This document shows positions 11,801-25,928 of a stretch of DNA of 64,000 nt, one piece after another. The DNA comes from Brachionus manjavacas. Taxonomy: Eukaryota; Rotifera; Eurotatoria; Ploima; Brachionidae. The translations under genes and the position numbers were made by a program. Each line of letters starts with the position of its first letter. The first letter of the stretch is position 1. The stretch is taken from the NCBI GenBank assembly GCA_019054805.1, contig JAHQIY010000007.1:3601501-3665500 (forward strand), given 5' to 3'. Below the pieces are notes generated by a model that did no database searches, was not told the origin of the DNA, and saw only the letters and a list, made by a program, of their open reading frames with translations.

Positions 11801-13215
11801 TGCTTGAGAAAACTTGAAACTCAATATCTTAAATAGCATGAGAACTATCCGTAACTTTTAATGTTAAAATTTTTTTTTAAAATTTGGTCAACTAATTTCA
11901 TAAAGTCATATGGGCAAGAATATAAAAAAGAACTTTGAATTTTTTTGCAGGAAATCAGAATTATAATATTTTTAAATTTAAACTTGACCAATTTTTGAGA
12001 AAATCAAAATATTTTGAATATTTTCTTTAATTTTTAACAATTTTTGAATATTGTATAAATGTTAGTGTGGGAGATAGTTGGCGTTTTTTGCTTTTGGGGA
12101 TCGAAAATATGGTAATTAAAAAAAAATTTCACACTTGAGTATTTCTTTGATCAAAATATATAACATAATTGAAAAATTTTAACTGTTTTGATTGCAATTT
12201 TTCAGTTTTTTCTAAGCATGTTAAAGTATATTCTTTTTAATGATAGAAGTCAAATTTTCACTAAAAAAGAAAAAAATATATTTTTAAATATTAAAAGAAT
12301 CAAAATTTTTTCCTATAGATTTTAACCCAAACAAAAATTAGCTGTGATTAATGTTTTTAAATAATCAGAAATTGTTTGAATACAAAAAATTTTTCTTATT
12401 AAAATTGTTTATTTCTAAATTTTTCAACCTCATTTCTAGTTCAAAAAATTAATTGACACTTAAGAATTCCCCAATGATTTGTTCATTAAGGGATTATCAT
12501 ATCGAATCTAGAGAACCCTTGAGACTTTTATTTGGTTTTAAATTAAAAATATCGAGATCACTTAATAAAAATTTAATTACCTATCAATTGCAATTGCAAC
12601 CAAATTTAGAATCGATGCTGTTGAAGCCATCACATCTAAGGCAACCCACGCATCACAAACAATGTTAGTTAAATGCCACTTTCTGGTTACCTTTTATTTT
12701 TACAAAATAAATAAATGTAAAGATATTAATTTATCATTAAAATATACTTCGTAATATACTGCAAAAGGCATTACTGCACCGGCTACAGTTAAGTCTGCTA
12801 AGGCCAATGAAACAACAAAATAATTTGTTACAGTTCGAAGACTTTTTTCCTTTATAACAGATACAACTACTAAAATGTTTCCAAAAATGGTCGATATTGG
12901 GCAAAAGAGAAGAATTAGAGCCCAGTAGTGCAAAGACTGGTCAGACTCGCTTGGGTTTACTGTTTCCGAATTATTAAAACCAATGTAGTTGAAACCATAT
13001 ATCGCGTAAGAATTAGTTGCATCAGTCTGATTAACTTGTTTAAAAAACAAAGAATACTCATCCGCTTTGGGAGAAAGTTCCATATTTGGCGCTAACGTCA
13101 TATTCTTGATTAAACTACACTGAATTTGTTCCAAAGAAACGTGAAAAATGATGATTGCTGTTAGAAAAGAGTCAAAAGCGTCAAAAACTAAAACTTTTTT
13201 GGTATATCGGAGCAT
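8830..13215 (-). CDS. dopamine D2-like G-protein-coupled receptor
   Basis: Four exons in phase: 13215-12748, 12690-12581, 9768-9100 and 9046-8830, about 487 aa. The N-terminus carries N-glycosylation sequons (NMT, NQT). TM1 has [11 protein letters not shown]2 has [23 protein letters not shown]3 ([18 protein letters not shown]) holds the Asp that pairs with the amine. The DRY box is DRF. TM5 is [12 protein letters not shown] with the catechol-binding serine region. A long basic third loop follows. TM6 has FLVCWSPFF and TM7 has [20 protein letters not shown], and the tail is short, ending CTKKRY. The long loop 3, short tail and TM3/TM5/TM7 wording match D2-like (Gi-coupled) dopamine receptors. 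Another biogenic-amine receptor is the alternative. The start is the first in-frame ATG; an upstream in-frame stop makes a longer N-terminus unlikely unless an upstream exon exists. Confidence 0.88.
10299..10465 (+). repeat. LINE 3' terminal fragment with TAC repeats, in a receptor intron
   Basis: A GC-richer segment (TTGGGCGTGTTTTTGGAGCT, CCACGTTCCAGCTTGTGGG) ends in CACGCAGCAAATTACC and a (TAC)n run at about 10427-10462. The same type of run ends the LINEs at 6955 and 35118. It lies in receptor intron 2 (9769-12580), opposite in sense to the receptor. Only the 3' UTR and tail are present. Confidence 0.55.
10575..10735 (+). pseudogene. LINE reverse transcriptase C-terminal fragment
   Basis: One frame reads [20 protein letters not shown] then [14 protein letters not shown]. 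This corresponds to the very end of LINE ORF2, the LPDLVIDAPSVNSFKKRIDD block of the 32-kb element. It lies in the large receptor intron and is a short dead fragment. Confidence 0.65.
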
Positions 13216-15739
13216 ATCAAGAACCAATTTGGAGCATGTGTCAAGCTAAAACGCATGATACGTAACAATTTCAGTTATGCATCAGTATTCAAGACTCTCG
13301 ATGAATTATTGATAGATTAAGTATTTCTGATAAAATTTGTTTTTGATGTGTAATTTCTTTATTTAAGAAGACAGATAGAATAATTCTTTTAATCTTAAAT
13401 TTTAAAAATAAAAAAATAATAATATTTTGATCTTGAGCTAAAAGAAATCAGAAAATTGATGAGCAAAAGACAGTTTGATTAGAATTAAAACAAATATATC
13501 AAAGATTATTTAATTAAAAGCATTGAAAGATTTTTATAAAAATATTCCAACTATCTGAATTTATCTTTGAATCAATGGAAAATCTAAAACTCAAACAAAT
13601 CGCTATTTATCTCGAAAAAATAAAATATGATTTAAGAAACGCATTGAAAGAAGAAATTAAATTAAATTTTTGACTGTAAAATTAGCTTTTTATAGACTCT
13701 TTTATGGGAATTAAAAAAAAATTTTAAGTCAAAATTTATTTATCAATCTAAATTCTAAAGATTAAAAAATTAATTTTTATTTTCTTTTGACCAGATATGG
13801 CAAAAAATTTTGTTTAATATATTTAGATTAACACATAACTCGGTTCTGATCGAAGACTGATTTTAAGCCAGTTTTATTCGTATCTTTCTAATTTCAATTT
13901 TCAAAAATGAAATTTAAAATTTTATAAATTTGAACAAAAAAATTTTATTTTTGAAATGTGCTCTTCACTTTTAAATAAAATTGTACATGAAAATTCAAAA
14001 GTTGTATCGAGAATTTATCTGTTAAAAGGATGAATTAAAAAAGAGTTTTATTTTTATTCATCATTAAAAAGCTATAATCATTATGTTTTATGTGTTTTGA
14101 TAAATAAATTTAAAAACATTTTGTTTAGTAAAGAATTCATTATTAACTTTATCATCAAATCAATTAGAACAAATTTCGTTTTAACATTAGAAGCCAGCAA
14201 ATTTTTGTCCCCTATTAGAAACCCAATTCATTAAAAAATTTGCTTAAAAAAAGTTAAACTAAAAATATTTTTTTCTAGATGTATTTATTTTATGAGTTGA
14301 ATTACCTAAAATCACTTTTATTAGTAAAATTTGGAAAAAAAAGAATCTTTGGGAAAATTAAATGACTTTTAGTGAAGGGCTGAAAATAATTATGTATTTT
14401 TTAATTTGAATTGTAAAATTTGGAAGGATAGATTGAAAATTAAATAAGATTCAAAAAAAAGCTTTGAATAATCTTAAAAAAACAGCAATCTGGTAAGAAC
14501 TGTTTCAAAATTTTAAATTTTATGTAAATCTAAATTGCCTTTCTCAATTTAAATTATATAACCAAGAGTAAATTCTTAAGATTATTTAAATTTTTAAGGC
14601 ATTTTTATTTTATCAAAAAATCGATTAGTTTGTAGACTCAGTTAACTATAATTGCCGAATACTTATTTCAAAAAATCTTCATCTAATATCAAATAATGAA
14701 AAAAAAAGAAAAACAAATGTTTTTTGTAAAAGTCTAATTAAAAAGGAATTAACTAATTTACGAGTTAAATTAACCTAAGTAATAAAATTTTTTTTTAAAA
14801 TTTTTTACAAATGAAATTACATTATGGGCCAATTTTAGAGTGATTTAGGCAAGAAGAATCAAGATTTAACCATACTAAAATCAAAAATGATTGATTGTCT
14901 TTTTCGTTTCAAAAATTATCAATTTTCAAAAATTCATGTAAAGATTCACAATAAATTGATTTTTATGAAATACATGGAAGAAAAAAAACGAGCGGAAAAT
15001 TTAAGATTTCTTTTATCTTATCTAGCAAAATAAAAAAAATTCGATTTTTATTAAATATTTAAAAAAACTCTTATTAACTTTTTTCATTTTGTAAAATATG
15101 AAATGCTTTATAAAATCGATCGAGCCATGTATTTCTAATTGGTAAAGTTAAACCATTTATTTATGCTTTATTAAAACTTACATTAAAAAGAAATAAAGAA
15201 TATCTATTAATTTTATTGGAAACATTCATGTTTAATTGAATTGGCTTTGAAAGATTTAAATTTTGAAAAACTAATCGGTTTTGATGCCAAAAAAATTATT
15301 TCAATATGTAAAAACACAAAAGCTTTTGATTAAAGAAAATTATTTCTTATTGATCGTATCATTAATACATTCAGTTTGAATAATACGAATTGATTTCCTC
15401 ACAATTCTTTTTTCTGTAGATTCTTTTATCTGTCATGTTTTAATTAAAAGTTTTGAAATGAATTTTCTAAAATAAGAATTTTTTAGAAAAGTCAAAATCT
15501 CAAAATAAATTTTTAAATCTATTGATTTTATATCAGTTCTTTTTCTATTTGTTAATTGTATGATGAAGCCTAGCTTGTGTTCAGTTAAAGACTTTATTTT
15601 TTTTATAAACTGAAAAGTCGAATTTTTTCTTCAAAAGCTTTATTTTATTTTGCTAAAATTTTATTTATTTCAAAATTGTATCTAAATTATATTATATCAA
15701 TTGAATGACAATTTTTTTTAAATATAGAAAAATTTACCT
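13216..15739. other. AT-rich intergenic region upstream of the receptor
   Basis: I see no coding exon, RNA gene or clear repeat boundary. The receptor promoter should lie in its left part, but no sequence motif identifies it. Confidence 0.4.
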
Positions 15740-15944
15740 TTAACACAAGAAGCACCAAACAAGTCATTTTGACTCGTTTGAAAAATTTAAAGAGATTTTA
15801 GAAAAAATATATGTCTTTTTTGAATAATGAAGATTTTAAAATTTTCCTCAAAAAATGATCTTATTTTATGATTTTTATGATTTTTTAAAAAAATACTTTT
15901 GAATTAAAAAAACAAGAAAAAATCCCTGGTGCTTCTAGTGTTAA
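15740..15944. mobile_element. TTAA-flanked MITE, possibly piggyBac-type
   Basis: The left end reads TTAA CACAAGAAGCACCA and the reverse complement of the right end reads TTAA CACTAGAAGCACCAG. They agree at all but one or two of about 16 bases. Both ends sit exactly at TTAA tetranucleotides (15740-15743 and 15941-15944), the target duplicated by piggyBac elements. A subterminal AAGTCATTTTGACT palindrome lies inside the left end. The element is 205 bp without coding capacity, so any mobility would need a transposase in trans. Confidence 0.75.
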
Positions 15945-18900
15945 AACTATTAAAATCTTCGGAGCAAAAATAAAAAGATATAATATTAAAATAATGTTTT
16001 ACCATCTTCTGGTTTTTGTTTTTTGTTCGCTACTTTTCTTATTTTTGAATTATATAATTTAATTAGCTAAAATGTTTGGTAAATAGCTAAACACTAGTGA
16101 ATGGATTTTAGCTGTAATTTTTATCAATTTTTTCCGAAAAAATATCCATCAGCGTTTAAGTTGAAAAGACCAAATAAAATTTTTTGTAAAAAAAATTGTT
16201 TTGTAAATAAAATAATGGCTGAAATTTCAGCTTTGAAAAATATAAATATGCAATTAATTAAATTAAAATTCAAAAAATCATGCTAAAAATAAAAATAATT
16301 TCTAATTTCTTCTTTCCATCATTATTTTAGCCAGAAATAATGATGACTCACATTTTTTTATTATTCATTTTATTTGAAAAGTAATCAATTAATTTTATAA
16401 TTGTATTTCTTATTTTAAAAACCAAATAAAGTATCGGAAAATCAATAAAAAAAAATAAGGTGTCAATTTGAATTATAAATTTGGATGATATGTTGTAAAA
16501 TTAAATAATTTTTTCAAGACATTAGAGATTTTTATTATTCACTAACTAGAAATAATTTTTAAAATTAATATGTCTATCATTTGAAAAGGATTCAATCCTC
16601 CTAGTAGTACTAAGATTGCCTATAAACAAATTTAGTAGTAATTGAAAAAATTGATCTTCCTCTTTGCAGCTTACATGTAAGGTAAATAAATTAATCGAAT
16701 AGGTGAATTAAATAATAATTAAAATCATAATTTATAAAAAAGTTTTTGAATATTTCTGGTAAAAAGGTTGAAAAAATTTCAACCTACTGTTGTCTACTGT
16801 CTAATAATGTTAAAAAAATTATTTAATAAATTTAATCAATTAAAATTAGATTAGAATAGTGTTTTTGTTGAAATGTAAAATTTAACCGAATCATCAAAAA
16901 ATCTTACAAAAAGCTCACCGGTACATAAATAACGTCTCTATTCCATGTTCTTGTGAGGCCATCTAAAAGGCCTGAACAAAGGAGTATGATAAAAAGACGC
17001 TTATATATGTATTGGATATTTTTTAAGTTTAATTATTTGAAATATAATTATTTAATAATAAGAGTTCAATCTTTCGAAAATCCTCATCTAAAAATCTAAT
17101 TATTTAACTTATAATTTTAGCTTGTAATTTTAGCTTAAATGATTAAAAATTTAGTTGACAAAATCAATTTTTTTCTAATGCGATTTAGAATCAAATAAAT
17201 AGAAATTTTTTTAACAAACTTTTGACCAAATTAGTTGTGAGGGCAAAAAATGTTGTCATTTTAAATTAAAAAAATAATCAGATAGTTGAAAAAAATTTTT
17301 TTTTCGATAAGCAAGGAATTTTTCCTAATTTATTAATTACTCTAATTATTTTGAAATGATAAAACAATATATGAACCATAGTGTCTTTAAATGATTTATC
17401 ATTTCAGTGTGTGAGCTTGTAGCTTGTTTATGAAATAGTTTATGCAGGTCCCAGTTGAATTTTAACAGTAAAATATAAATTAATAAATTCCAATTTTGGA
17501 AAAAACATAATACCTGTTAATAAAATATATTTAAACTTCATCTAGTGTAAATATACAATTTCAGTGGGTTTAAATGCAAAATTGGTTCTCTAACTTAACT
17601 AGATTTCCATTTCGCTTTTAAACAAGCTAATTCTTGATAATTATTTTAATTAAAATACTAAAGAAAATTATAAGTAAAAATTTGTTCTTAATGTCTTTTA
17701 ACAGATCATAAAATCAAGTTAGAACAATATTTAGACATTGTTTTTAGTGAAAAAAACTATGGAATACAGATGTAACAAGATCATTTCCGAAAAATTTAAA
17801 TCCAAATTCATTTGAAGTTTCGAAATTTAATAGACCTCCCACCACTCAATTTTTATAGCAAAAACCTAAATAGTTAATAAATTAAATAATGATTTTTTAG
17901 TAAAAAAAAATCCAAATCTTCAGACACTATAAATCAAAAAATTTTTTTAAACTTTCCAGGCTCTTGCTTATCTTGTTATTTAGTTCAGAAAAAATTTAAA
18001 AAATTCCTAGAATTTAAGAACTTAATACATTTTATTTTATTTTTAGTTTATTTGACGAAAAATAAATTTAATTAATATAAATATATTAGATTTCAATTTT
18101 TCGAAAAAAAAATATTTCCAACCCATGCTAAAATTTTTTTTTAATGATTTTAAAAATCAACTTTATCAAATCATTTTAATATTTAAATAAACCAGTATAG
18201 TGCTTCTTAAATAAAAATTAATTTTAAAACTGAATAATAAATAATATTTATTCGAGCTTTTTTGAACACTTGTTAAATAAGTGGAATTATTTTTCAAATA
18301 GTTGGTTTTTTTGTCATTCAAATCGAATTAATATAATTAAATTCCGGATTTAAATTCCGTTTTAATTAAATGCTCCTTTTTTTACTTCACCATTTCCTTT
18401 TTAAAATTATTCTCATGATTGCTAAGACATTTTTTCACAACAACTCGACTTGAAACATGTTAAAAAAACCTATCGAAAGAAAACTCTTAATGCTAGTCTA
18501 AACGTGAAAGCAACTCTAAGATGAATTTTTTTAAATATAAACTTCAATTAAAAATTTAAGTTGATGTAACTTTTAATTAAGTTCTTTTCCATTTGTTGAT
18601 ATTTTATAGAAAAGTATTCAGATGCGAAAAATCTAATATTCAAAATTTCAAAAAGTTGCTCAAATCACGTACTACCTATCATATATTACCCAAATTATTT
18701 TTTTTCCACTTCCTGAATAAAATTTATGATTACCGGAAAACTTCATCTTTAAAAAAAGAAAGCCAAATTTCTGCCCGTTTAAATAATGATAATTATTCCT
18801 TAAAAGATATTCTCTAAATCCTGTAAGCTTAATCCTATTTGGAACAAAAAAAAACTAATTTCATTAACAATTTTTCTTTATCAATATATTTAATTTCAAA

Positions 18901-21900
18901 TTTCTTTCAAGTTTACTTATTTCCCTCTGATAATTTTAATTTTATTAGATCTTAAATGCCATGAATTTTAGATACCACTTAATGCTCCATTTTAAAATAA
19001 ATTGCATTTCATTTTTTATTTATCTACATTTTAAAACAATAGAACTAAAATAATGAAATTTTTCTCCTCTTGTAGTAATTACGAGCAAAAATTCAAGTTT
19101 CAGATTGAAATTTTCAAAATGGAATAAATAGTCAATAATAAATACCTTAATATTAATGAAATACTGAACACCTATTTAATCAATAATCTTAATAAATCAA
19201 TTGATTTAAAATTTTTGATAAAATATAATGAATAAAAAAATTAAAACGCTCTATATAATATTTTATTTTTATTGAATTTTAAATATTTTAAGAGATACTG
19301 ATGGCTTTTATGACACACAATAAAATCTTCCAAATGATTATTAGAAAATGTTTTTTAAATAATTCAAAGTTTGAACTAAAGTTTCAAAATTCTGAATCAA
19401 TTATTTCTAATTCAAATTAATGATTCAGAAATGTGGTTATCGATAAAAAAAATTTCAATGAATCCGCAACTACTTTCAAACATATAGAAAGTAAATATTC
19501 CAAAAATTTTTTGAAGACTTATCTAAAAATTGATCGAATTATAAACAGCTAATCTTAACCATTTGGAGTAATAAATGGAATCATCGATTTAATTTTAATG
19601 TATTTTTCAATAAATTAAATACTTAATAAATCAATTGATTTTAAATTGTGTTGAAATTTCATTTTGCTAAAAATTTATCAATTTTCAATTTCTATCTAAA
19701 AAACAAATATAGAACTATATCTTTTGATTTTAGAATTTATAAGCTGAAAATATTTAGCAAAAACATATGCTCACTTATTTATCACTTAGCTGAATGAACT
19801 TCAGCTATTTAATATCTAGTCTTTTATTTATTTTTGATATAATTCGGAATGGGTCTCCAGGCATTTTGTAATGGTTTTGTAATATGGTCCATACTTTAAA
19901 AAATTTAAAAATTTCTTGTTAACTTATGATTTAAAAAAAGAGCTATTAGTGAATTGGCACATTATTTTGATTAAATCTCATAGATGATTATCCATAATAA
20001 AAGTCAAAGATATTTAACTTCTCAAGCAAAATTTGCCCTTTTAGAAAAATTTCAACCCTTATTGTTTAATTTCATAATGAAAAGATATTTTAGGTTTGTT
20101 TTTTATTTTTCATTCCATACTTTTGATTAAGTAAATTTACTTGATCTGTTAAAATTTACACGAATATAAATATCTTTTTATTGATGGTTTTAAAGTCTAA
20201 AATAGAAGCCATAAATTGTATAAAACGTTTAACATTAAGCAGGTAGAGGTCTTAAAAGAATCAAAAGCTTACTCGCCTGTCCTAAAATATGAGAATGAAC
20301 ATTAGATTTCAATCAAAATAGTTAGGGAATCGGATATCTGCTTATTATCATATTGTAAAATATTCAGATTCCTTGTTGATATGCCATTAGAGCGCGTTTC
20401 TTCCTTCCTTTTGCTAGTACTATCATAAAATATTTTTTTTTCAGAAAATTAGGCGCTATTTCAACTATTGCGCTTCCGTATTTTTTTGGTTAAAATACTC
20501 TTTTAACTATTTATCAATTTTAAAATTGGTAGGAAGTTATCTTTTTTTCTATAAGTTGAATTTCGATTGAAAAATTTCGTCTGAAAATTTTCTTTAGCTA
20601 AATTGTATTAGTTTATCATTAAATCAGTCAGAAATATAAATTAAATATTTCTTAATTTAAAGAAAATTTAAAATAATAGAGTTTTTCTCGTTTTTATAGA
20701 GTTAGAGAATTTTAATTTGATTTAGTTTCTTTACTTTGAAACTAAACAAATTTAATTTCATTGATAAAATAGAAATAAAGATAGAATTTTCTAGATTTGA
20801 GTAATTATTTTGGTATTGTGAATTTTAGAACAAAAAATAACAGAAAAAAATTAAAAAGTAAAGCAATTTTTATTTAGCGTTAAAATTTAATGACAAAAGC
20901 ATTAATTCGTTTGATTCTTTGTTTTCTAAATGCACTTTTGAGACAAAATCTGCTTTTCACCGCAAGCAAAGTGCAAAATTTATTCATTCAATTAAACCAT
21001 ACAAACGATTTGCAGATAAAATCCGATATGGCAAAAGTTTGCCATATTAATGCTTCAGTAATTAATATCTTAACGTTAAATAAAAATTTTGCTCCAAATT
21101 TTGCACCACCCAAAAATCTATTTATTTTTTTTCCAAAGACAAAAGGTTTTTTTATTTTGATGTGTATTTTTTTTCTAAAATTCAGAATGATTATTAGATT
21201 TTTAAAGTAATGATAAACTTTAAATTGCACTTTGGAAATTTAAAAGATTTTTAAATTTTTTGAAAGCTCTAAATTCTTCTTTCAAAATACTTCAATTAAA
21301 ACTCTAAAACAAAATTAATAAATGATAATTTAAAACTATAATAAAATTAAATAAATATTTATAAAATTTGATTAAATTTTCACATTTAGAAAAAAAATAA
21401 GGGTATCGATAATTTATGGTTTCGATAATATTGGATACATGAACTTTTTCAAGTTTATTTCTTAAAAAAAAAATTAATTTATTTGTCTGCAACATTAAAT
21501 AAGAATAAAAAAATTTTAATCAGAAAAAATATTCATCGTTTGTAATAAAAAGTACTTTGATGCTAATCTCACTCTGATTTCACATTTTCAGAAAGTGAAA
21601 AGAGCAGTATCTTCGTATTCTTTAATACTCAAATCAAAAAAAATAATTTAAGGGTAGCTTCTAAAAGGACTTTCATTTGTTGAACAATCAATATCGTTTT
21701 CTCTTTTAACCTAGAATTTATCTAAACTATAATATAGCCGAGAAAATTGAACTTATTGAATTTTAAAGATACGTTTGTCGGCTGAAAAAATTAAAAATTA
21801 TTTACTATATATTCTTTGATATTTTAAATATATTATGGCTTGGTTTAAAGATAAAATGCCAAAAAAAGATAAAGTATTTTAAAGTTTAACATAAAATACC

Positions 21901-24900
21901 TTTAATTTGTGCTAAATGGGTGATATCTTTAAATTTATTATTAGTTTTAAGTGTGAAATAGAGTATTGTGAATTTTTTTTTCACAATATTGTAATCGGGA
22001 TTATCTTAAAGCACTTTTTAGAAATATTTTTTTTTAAATAAAGTGATAATTAGAAGTTATAAATAAAAATCAAATTAAATGTTCTTTTTAAAATCTATTT
22101 TTTGTTCTCTCTTCATAAAAAAATTATCAAAACCAATTAAAATAGCAAGTTCCAAGTCTTTTCTGCACGAAATATTTTACCTAAGCTAGTTTTAATGAAC
22201 AAACTAAAAATAGTTATAAAAATAATCATATTTATTTAGATATAGTCAGCATTTTTCGTCAAGCTTACAAATAAATTATAAATAATTTAAAAAATAAACA
22301 TGATTTGACAAACATTCAAAAAAAACTCTCCAAAATGTAAAAATCTTAAAATTTTTTTATTAAATCAACGAAATTAAACACGTCATTTGTGAAAATAAGC
22401 TTAATCTTAAAAAAAAACTCAAATAAACAAAACATTGTACCAAATACAAATATTCTGGCTGCTACTCTTGAAAGACAAAATTTCTAAATAATTTTGAATT
22501 GAAGCTTATCATATTTGAGTAGCTGAACTTGCTCAATTTACATTAAATTTTTTATCTCATTTTCTTTATATTTTTTGAACGTTTCGTTGGAATATATATT
22601 TCTATGTTGTTTTTTCTATTTAATTTAATCTAAAACTTTGTATGAAATCAAAATAAATAGCTTTTATTTTTTTTGATAATGATATAAAATATCAATTACT
22701 CATTACCATAATTTTATTTTTGCACACAGTGTGTTTTTCAAAAAGAATTATTTTGCCCTTGGTCTCAGCAGATTATGTTTTTGGAGTAGTCTGGAGAAAA
22801 CACTGGCAAAGCTTAAGAAAATAAAAGAATATATTTCGGCTTAACTTTATTAAGTAGATGCACCCTCAGCTGAGTTTATTTTGATGGAAAATAATTTATC
22901 TATAAATTCTTTATCTAAATAAAGGTACCCAAGATCTCTCAACTTTTTTAGTGTTTTTTTAGCTTTTTTTTATCATTTTTATTAAATTGCTAAGTAATAT
23001 CAAAGTACTGAAAGGGAAAAATATTAAATCAAAATAGTCTTGCTAATGATCTTCTCATTTCTGTGTTTTTTATGAAGAAAAAATTCCATCCGATTAATTT
23101 GAGTTGAAGTTAAAGGTCTAATTAAGATAAAATTAAATTCTAGGACTTATGGTAATATTGTCCGAAATAAAAATAAATTAGACCAGAATAAACAACTTCA
23201 AGCAATCAAGTCTCTATTTATACTAATAAACATTTTTTTCTAAAAGAAAACAAAATTTTACAATGTTTAATTTAGTACTACTATAATAAGCATTGGAAAT
23301 TTATTTAGTCTTTTAAAAATTAATGACAAAAAGCTTGCGTCAAATATAAGAAAAAAAAGATAGTAGATACAGTAAAAATTGCGTGCCTTCATTGTAGATC
23401 TATAATTTTTTAAATTGATACAGTTTATTTGTTAACTTGCATCGATTTTCAAGTTAATCTTGAGCGAAAACTTTTAAAAATCCAAAATTCAGCAACCATG
23501 AATAATTTAAAAGCGTTTGTTCTAATAGAACAAAATGGCTTTTTTAAAAAAAATAAATAAATAAAAATAAATATAAGATAAGATAATTTTTTTTATTTAA
23601 AAATTATTTTTTCAATTCTTGAAATTTGATTTTTTATTTTCGGGAAGTTAAAAGAAAATTACATAATGATTTTATTAGAGGACGCAGATTGAATAGAAAA
23701 TTGTGGTTGTTCCTTTTTCTTATCTGTTTTATCGGAAATTTGACTAAAATTTACTAGTTGATCGGAGTTGTTAATAATGTAATATGTTAAATAGAATTAT
23801 TTGGATATTTTTCACTTATTTATTAACAACTAGAAGGATCTGCACAATTGTAACTATTATTTGACATTAAATCAAAATATTAATACCGTATACCTTTGAA
23901 AATAAGCGCCCACTTAAGACCGCTTCTTTAAAAGCGAACCATAAGTGGGTTAGCTTTATAAAATATCATTAAATTTTGAATATTAAATCAAAACTTTAAT
24001 CAGATGTTCATTTTTAAAAGAAATTATTCAAAGCTTAAGCTGGTATGCTTAAAAAACCATGCTTCTGTACGGAACTACAAGTATCGGATTAATTCTTATT
24101 AATTTTAAACTTAATAACAACCTTAAAAACTGATTAAAAAATTTAGTTTAAACATAGTAATGCAATTATTTTAATTATATTAAATCATAGATTATTTTCA
24201 TATTTTAAGACAAAGCTTTTCTAATTTAAATTGTGACAAAATATCATTTTGCTAAATCTAGCAATTAAGATAGTTTATTTAATTTCAGGTGATTCAAAAA
24301 TTTACAACAGGGTCTGTTTTTACATTTGAGATAAACAAATTATCTAAAAGATGCAAAAAAGCCTCTAAACTTAGAAAAAAACTGAAATTTAGACTTATTC
24401 GATCAGTATCTATAAATTGAAATTCGAATCAAAATCTTTTTAGTCTTGGGTTCATTAATTCCATTTCAAATAAAGATTATGGGCTTAAACAGAAATAATA
24501 TAAATCAATTTATACTATTTTTGTTCTACACCTAAGATTTTGATTTCGGATAATTTGCATTTAATAAAATAACTGTTAATTCAAAAGTTATCCAAGACTT
24601 GGTATATAGCTTAGTTTTTCTCATCAAACTTGTTCATTAGGGACTAATTTCTTCTCAAACTCTTAATCTGATTCTTAATTTGATATTCTTACCTATCTCT
24701 AAATTACTAATTGATTATTTATATTTTAGCTTTTGTTCAAGGGGATCCTCAAGTGGTAATCACGCGCGAGCTCAAACCTTTGTTCACACATAAATTGGAT
24801 AATCTAAAAATCCTTGCTTGCTATGAGTATTTCTAATATATGATTTATTTATTGGAAAATATTAATGGAAAAATTAAATGATAATTCACACTATGAGATT

Positions 24901-25928
24901 GTATATACAAGTTTATTTTCAAACATAAGCAATAAATACTTTCTCTACTGAAATGAAGCTAACCGATTAAACCGAAAAGTTTGATCCAATGTTTAGCAAG
25001 GTGTTCGAGTCATGGGTAATTTAAATCAAATGCTCTGGCTTCATGTTAGTTATTAGATAAGCTTGAGTGCTATTTTTCTTGAATATTTTGTTTTTAGCAA
25101 TTTATTTATTTAAAAATTAAATTTAAAACATTTTAAATCAGTATGATCAAAATTAAACTTATCGAATTAAAAAATGTTTTAATGTATATAATCACTTTTT
25201 CAGTTAGTTTATATTTTCTTTCTTTTTTTTACTTTAATTAAATCTTTAGATTCTTTTTTTTTTAATTTTATGACCTTAAAAAGCCAATATTTGGTTTCTT
25301 TGGATTTGTAATGGTTCTTCATAAAACCATAACTCTTCTCATAAAAAGAGCAACTTATTTTGAGTTAAATTTTTATTTAGTGCTTATTATTTTAGTATTT
25401 TAGAATCAGTTGCTACAATATTTAGAGCACTTATTATTTTTTTAATTTTACGACTAGAAGTGGTCGTTTATCCAAATTAAGTTTATTAAAATGTTTAATT
25501 AAATTTAAATATCTTCGAGTATAAACCGTTGGTGCCGAATAAGAAGGTTTATTACAAATTCACAGAAATTAGTCAAACATTAATAATAATTCGATTCACG
25601 TATTTTCGTGAACTCGGCTCACATATTAAGGTAGGCTCTTATTTTGATTAAGAATATTTTTAATTTTTTATAAAAGTATTTCTAGCAAAATTTATTGAAA
25701 AAATGGACACCAAATTAAGAAGTTTGAATTTTTGATTTAGAAAAAATTTTATTCACAAATTTATATAAAAAAAAAATTTTAGTTTCAAATTGGTTGCATT
25801 GGAGTTAAAATCTTTAGCACGTTAAAAGATTTGCATAAAAGGTTAGGAAGAATCAAAATTTTGAATTAAAATTGAATAAAATAAAAAAGAAAAAATTTCA
25901 AAAAAATCAGTATTGACTTAATGATATA
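15945..25928. other. 10-kb gene-poor AT-rich region
   Basis: No host exon can be supported over about 10 kb. ORFs at 16101-16286, 18593-18817, 20890-21210 and 21304-21495 have AT-driven composition (Lys, Asn, Phe, Ile) and overlap on both strands, so they look like chance. A small hairpin sits at 21964-21987 (TATTGTGAA and its complement around a T run). A diverged ~70-bp inverted arm pair lies near 23895-23960 (AAGCGCCCACTTAAG / CATAAGTGGGTTAGCTT), perhaps a DNA-transposon remnant. The stretch could be a long intron or distal regulatory DNA, but nothing shows that directly. Confidence 0.4.
24908..24943. repeat. 36-bp direct repeat, copy 1
   Basis: ACAAGTTTATTTTCAAACAT then AAGCAATAAATACTTT. 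It recurs at 25929-25964 with a single mismatch, about 1.0 kb downstream and just ahead of a LINE ORF1 relic. Confidence 0.7.

Noticed and set aside
12453-12668. 71-codon plus-strand ORF
   Set aside because: It is antisense to receptor exon 2, which encodes the unmistakable TM3 motif.
16905-17000. GC-richer stretch reading CSGLLDGLTRTWNRDVIYVP on the minus strand
   Set aside because: No acceptor/donor pair, homologue or repeat partner was recognised. Too short to call.
20890-21230. Overlapping ORFs of 106 and 80 codons on opposite strands
   Set aside because: Both are Lys/Asn/Phe/Ile-rich and mutually antisense, with no motif. They are most likely chance open frames in low-GC DNA.
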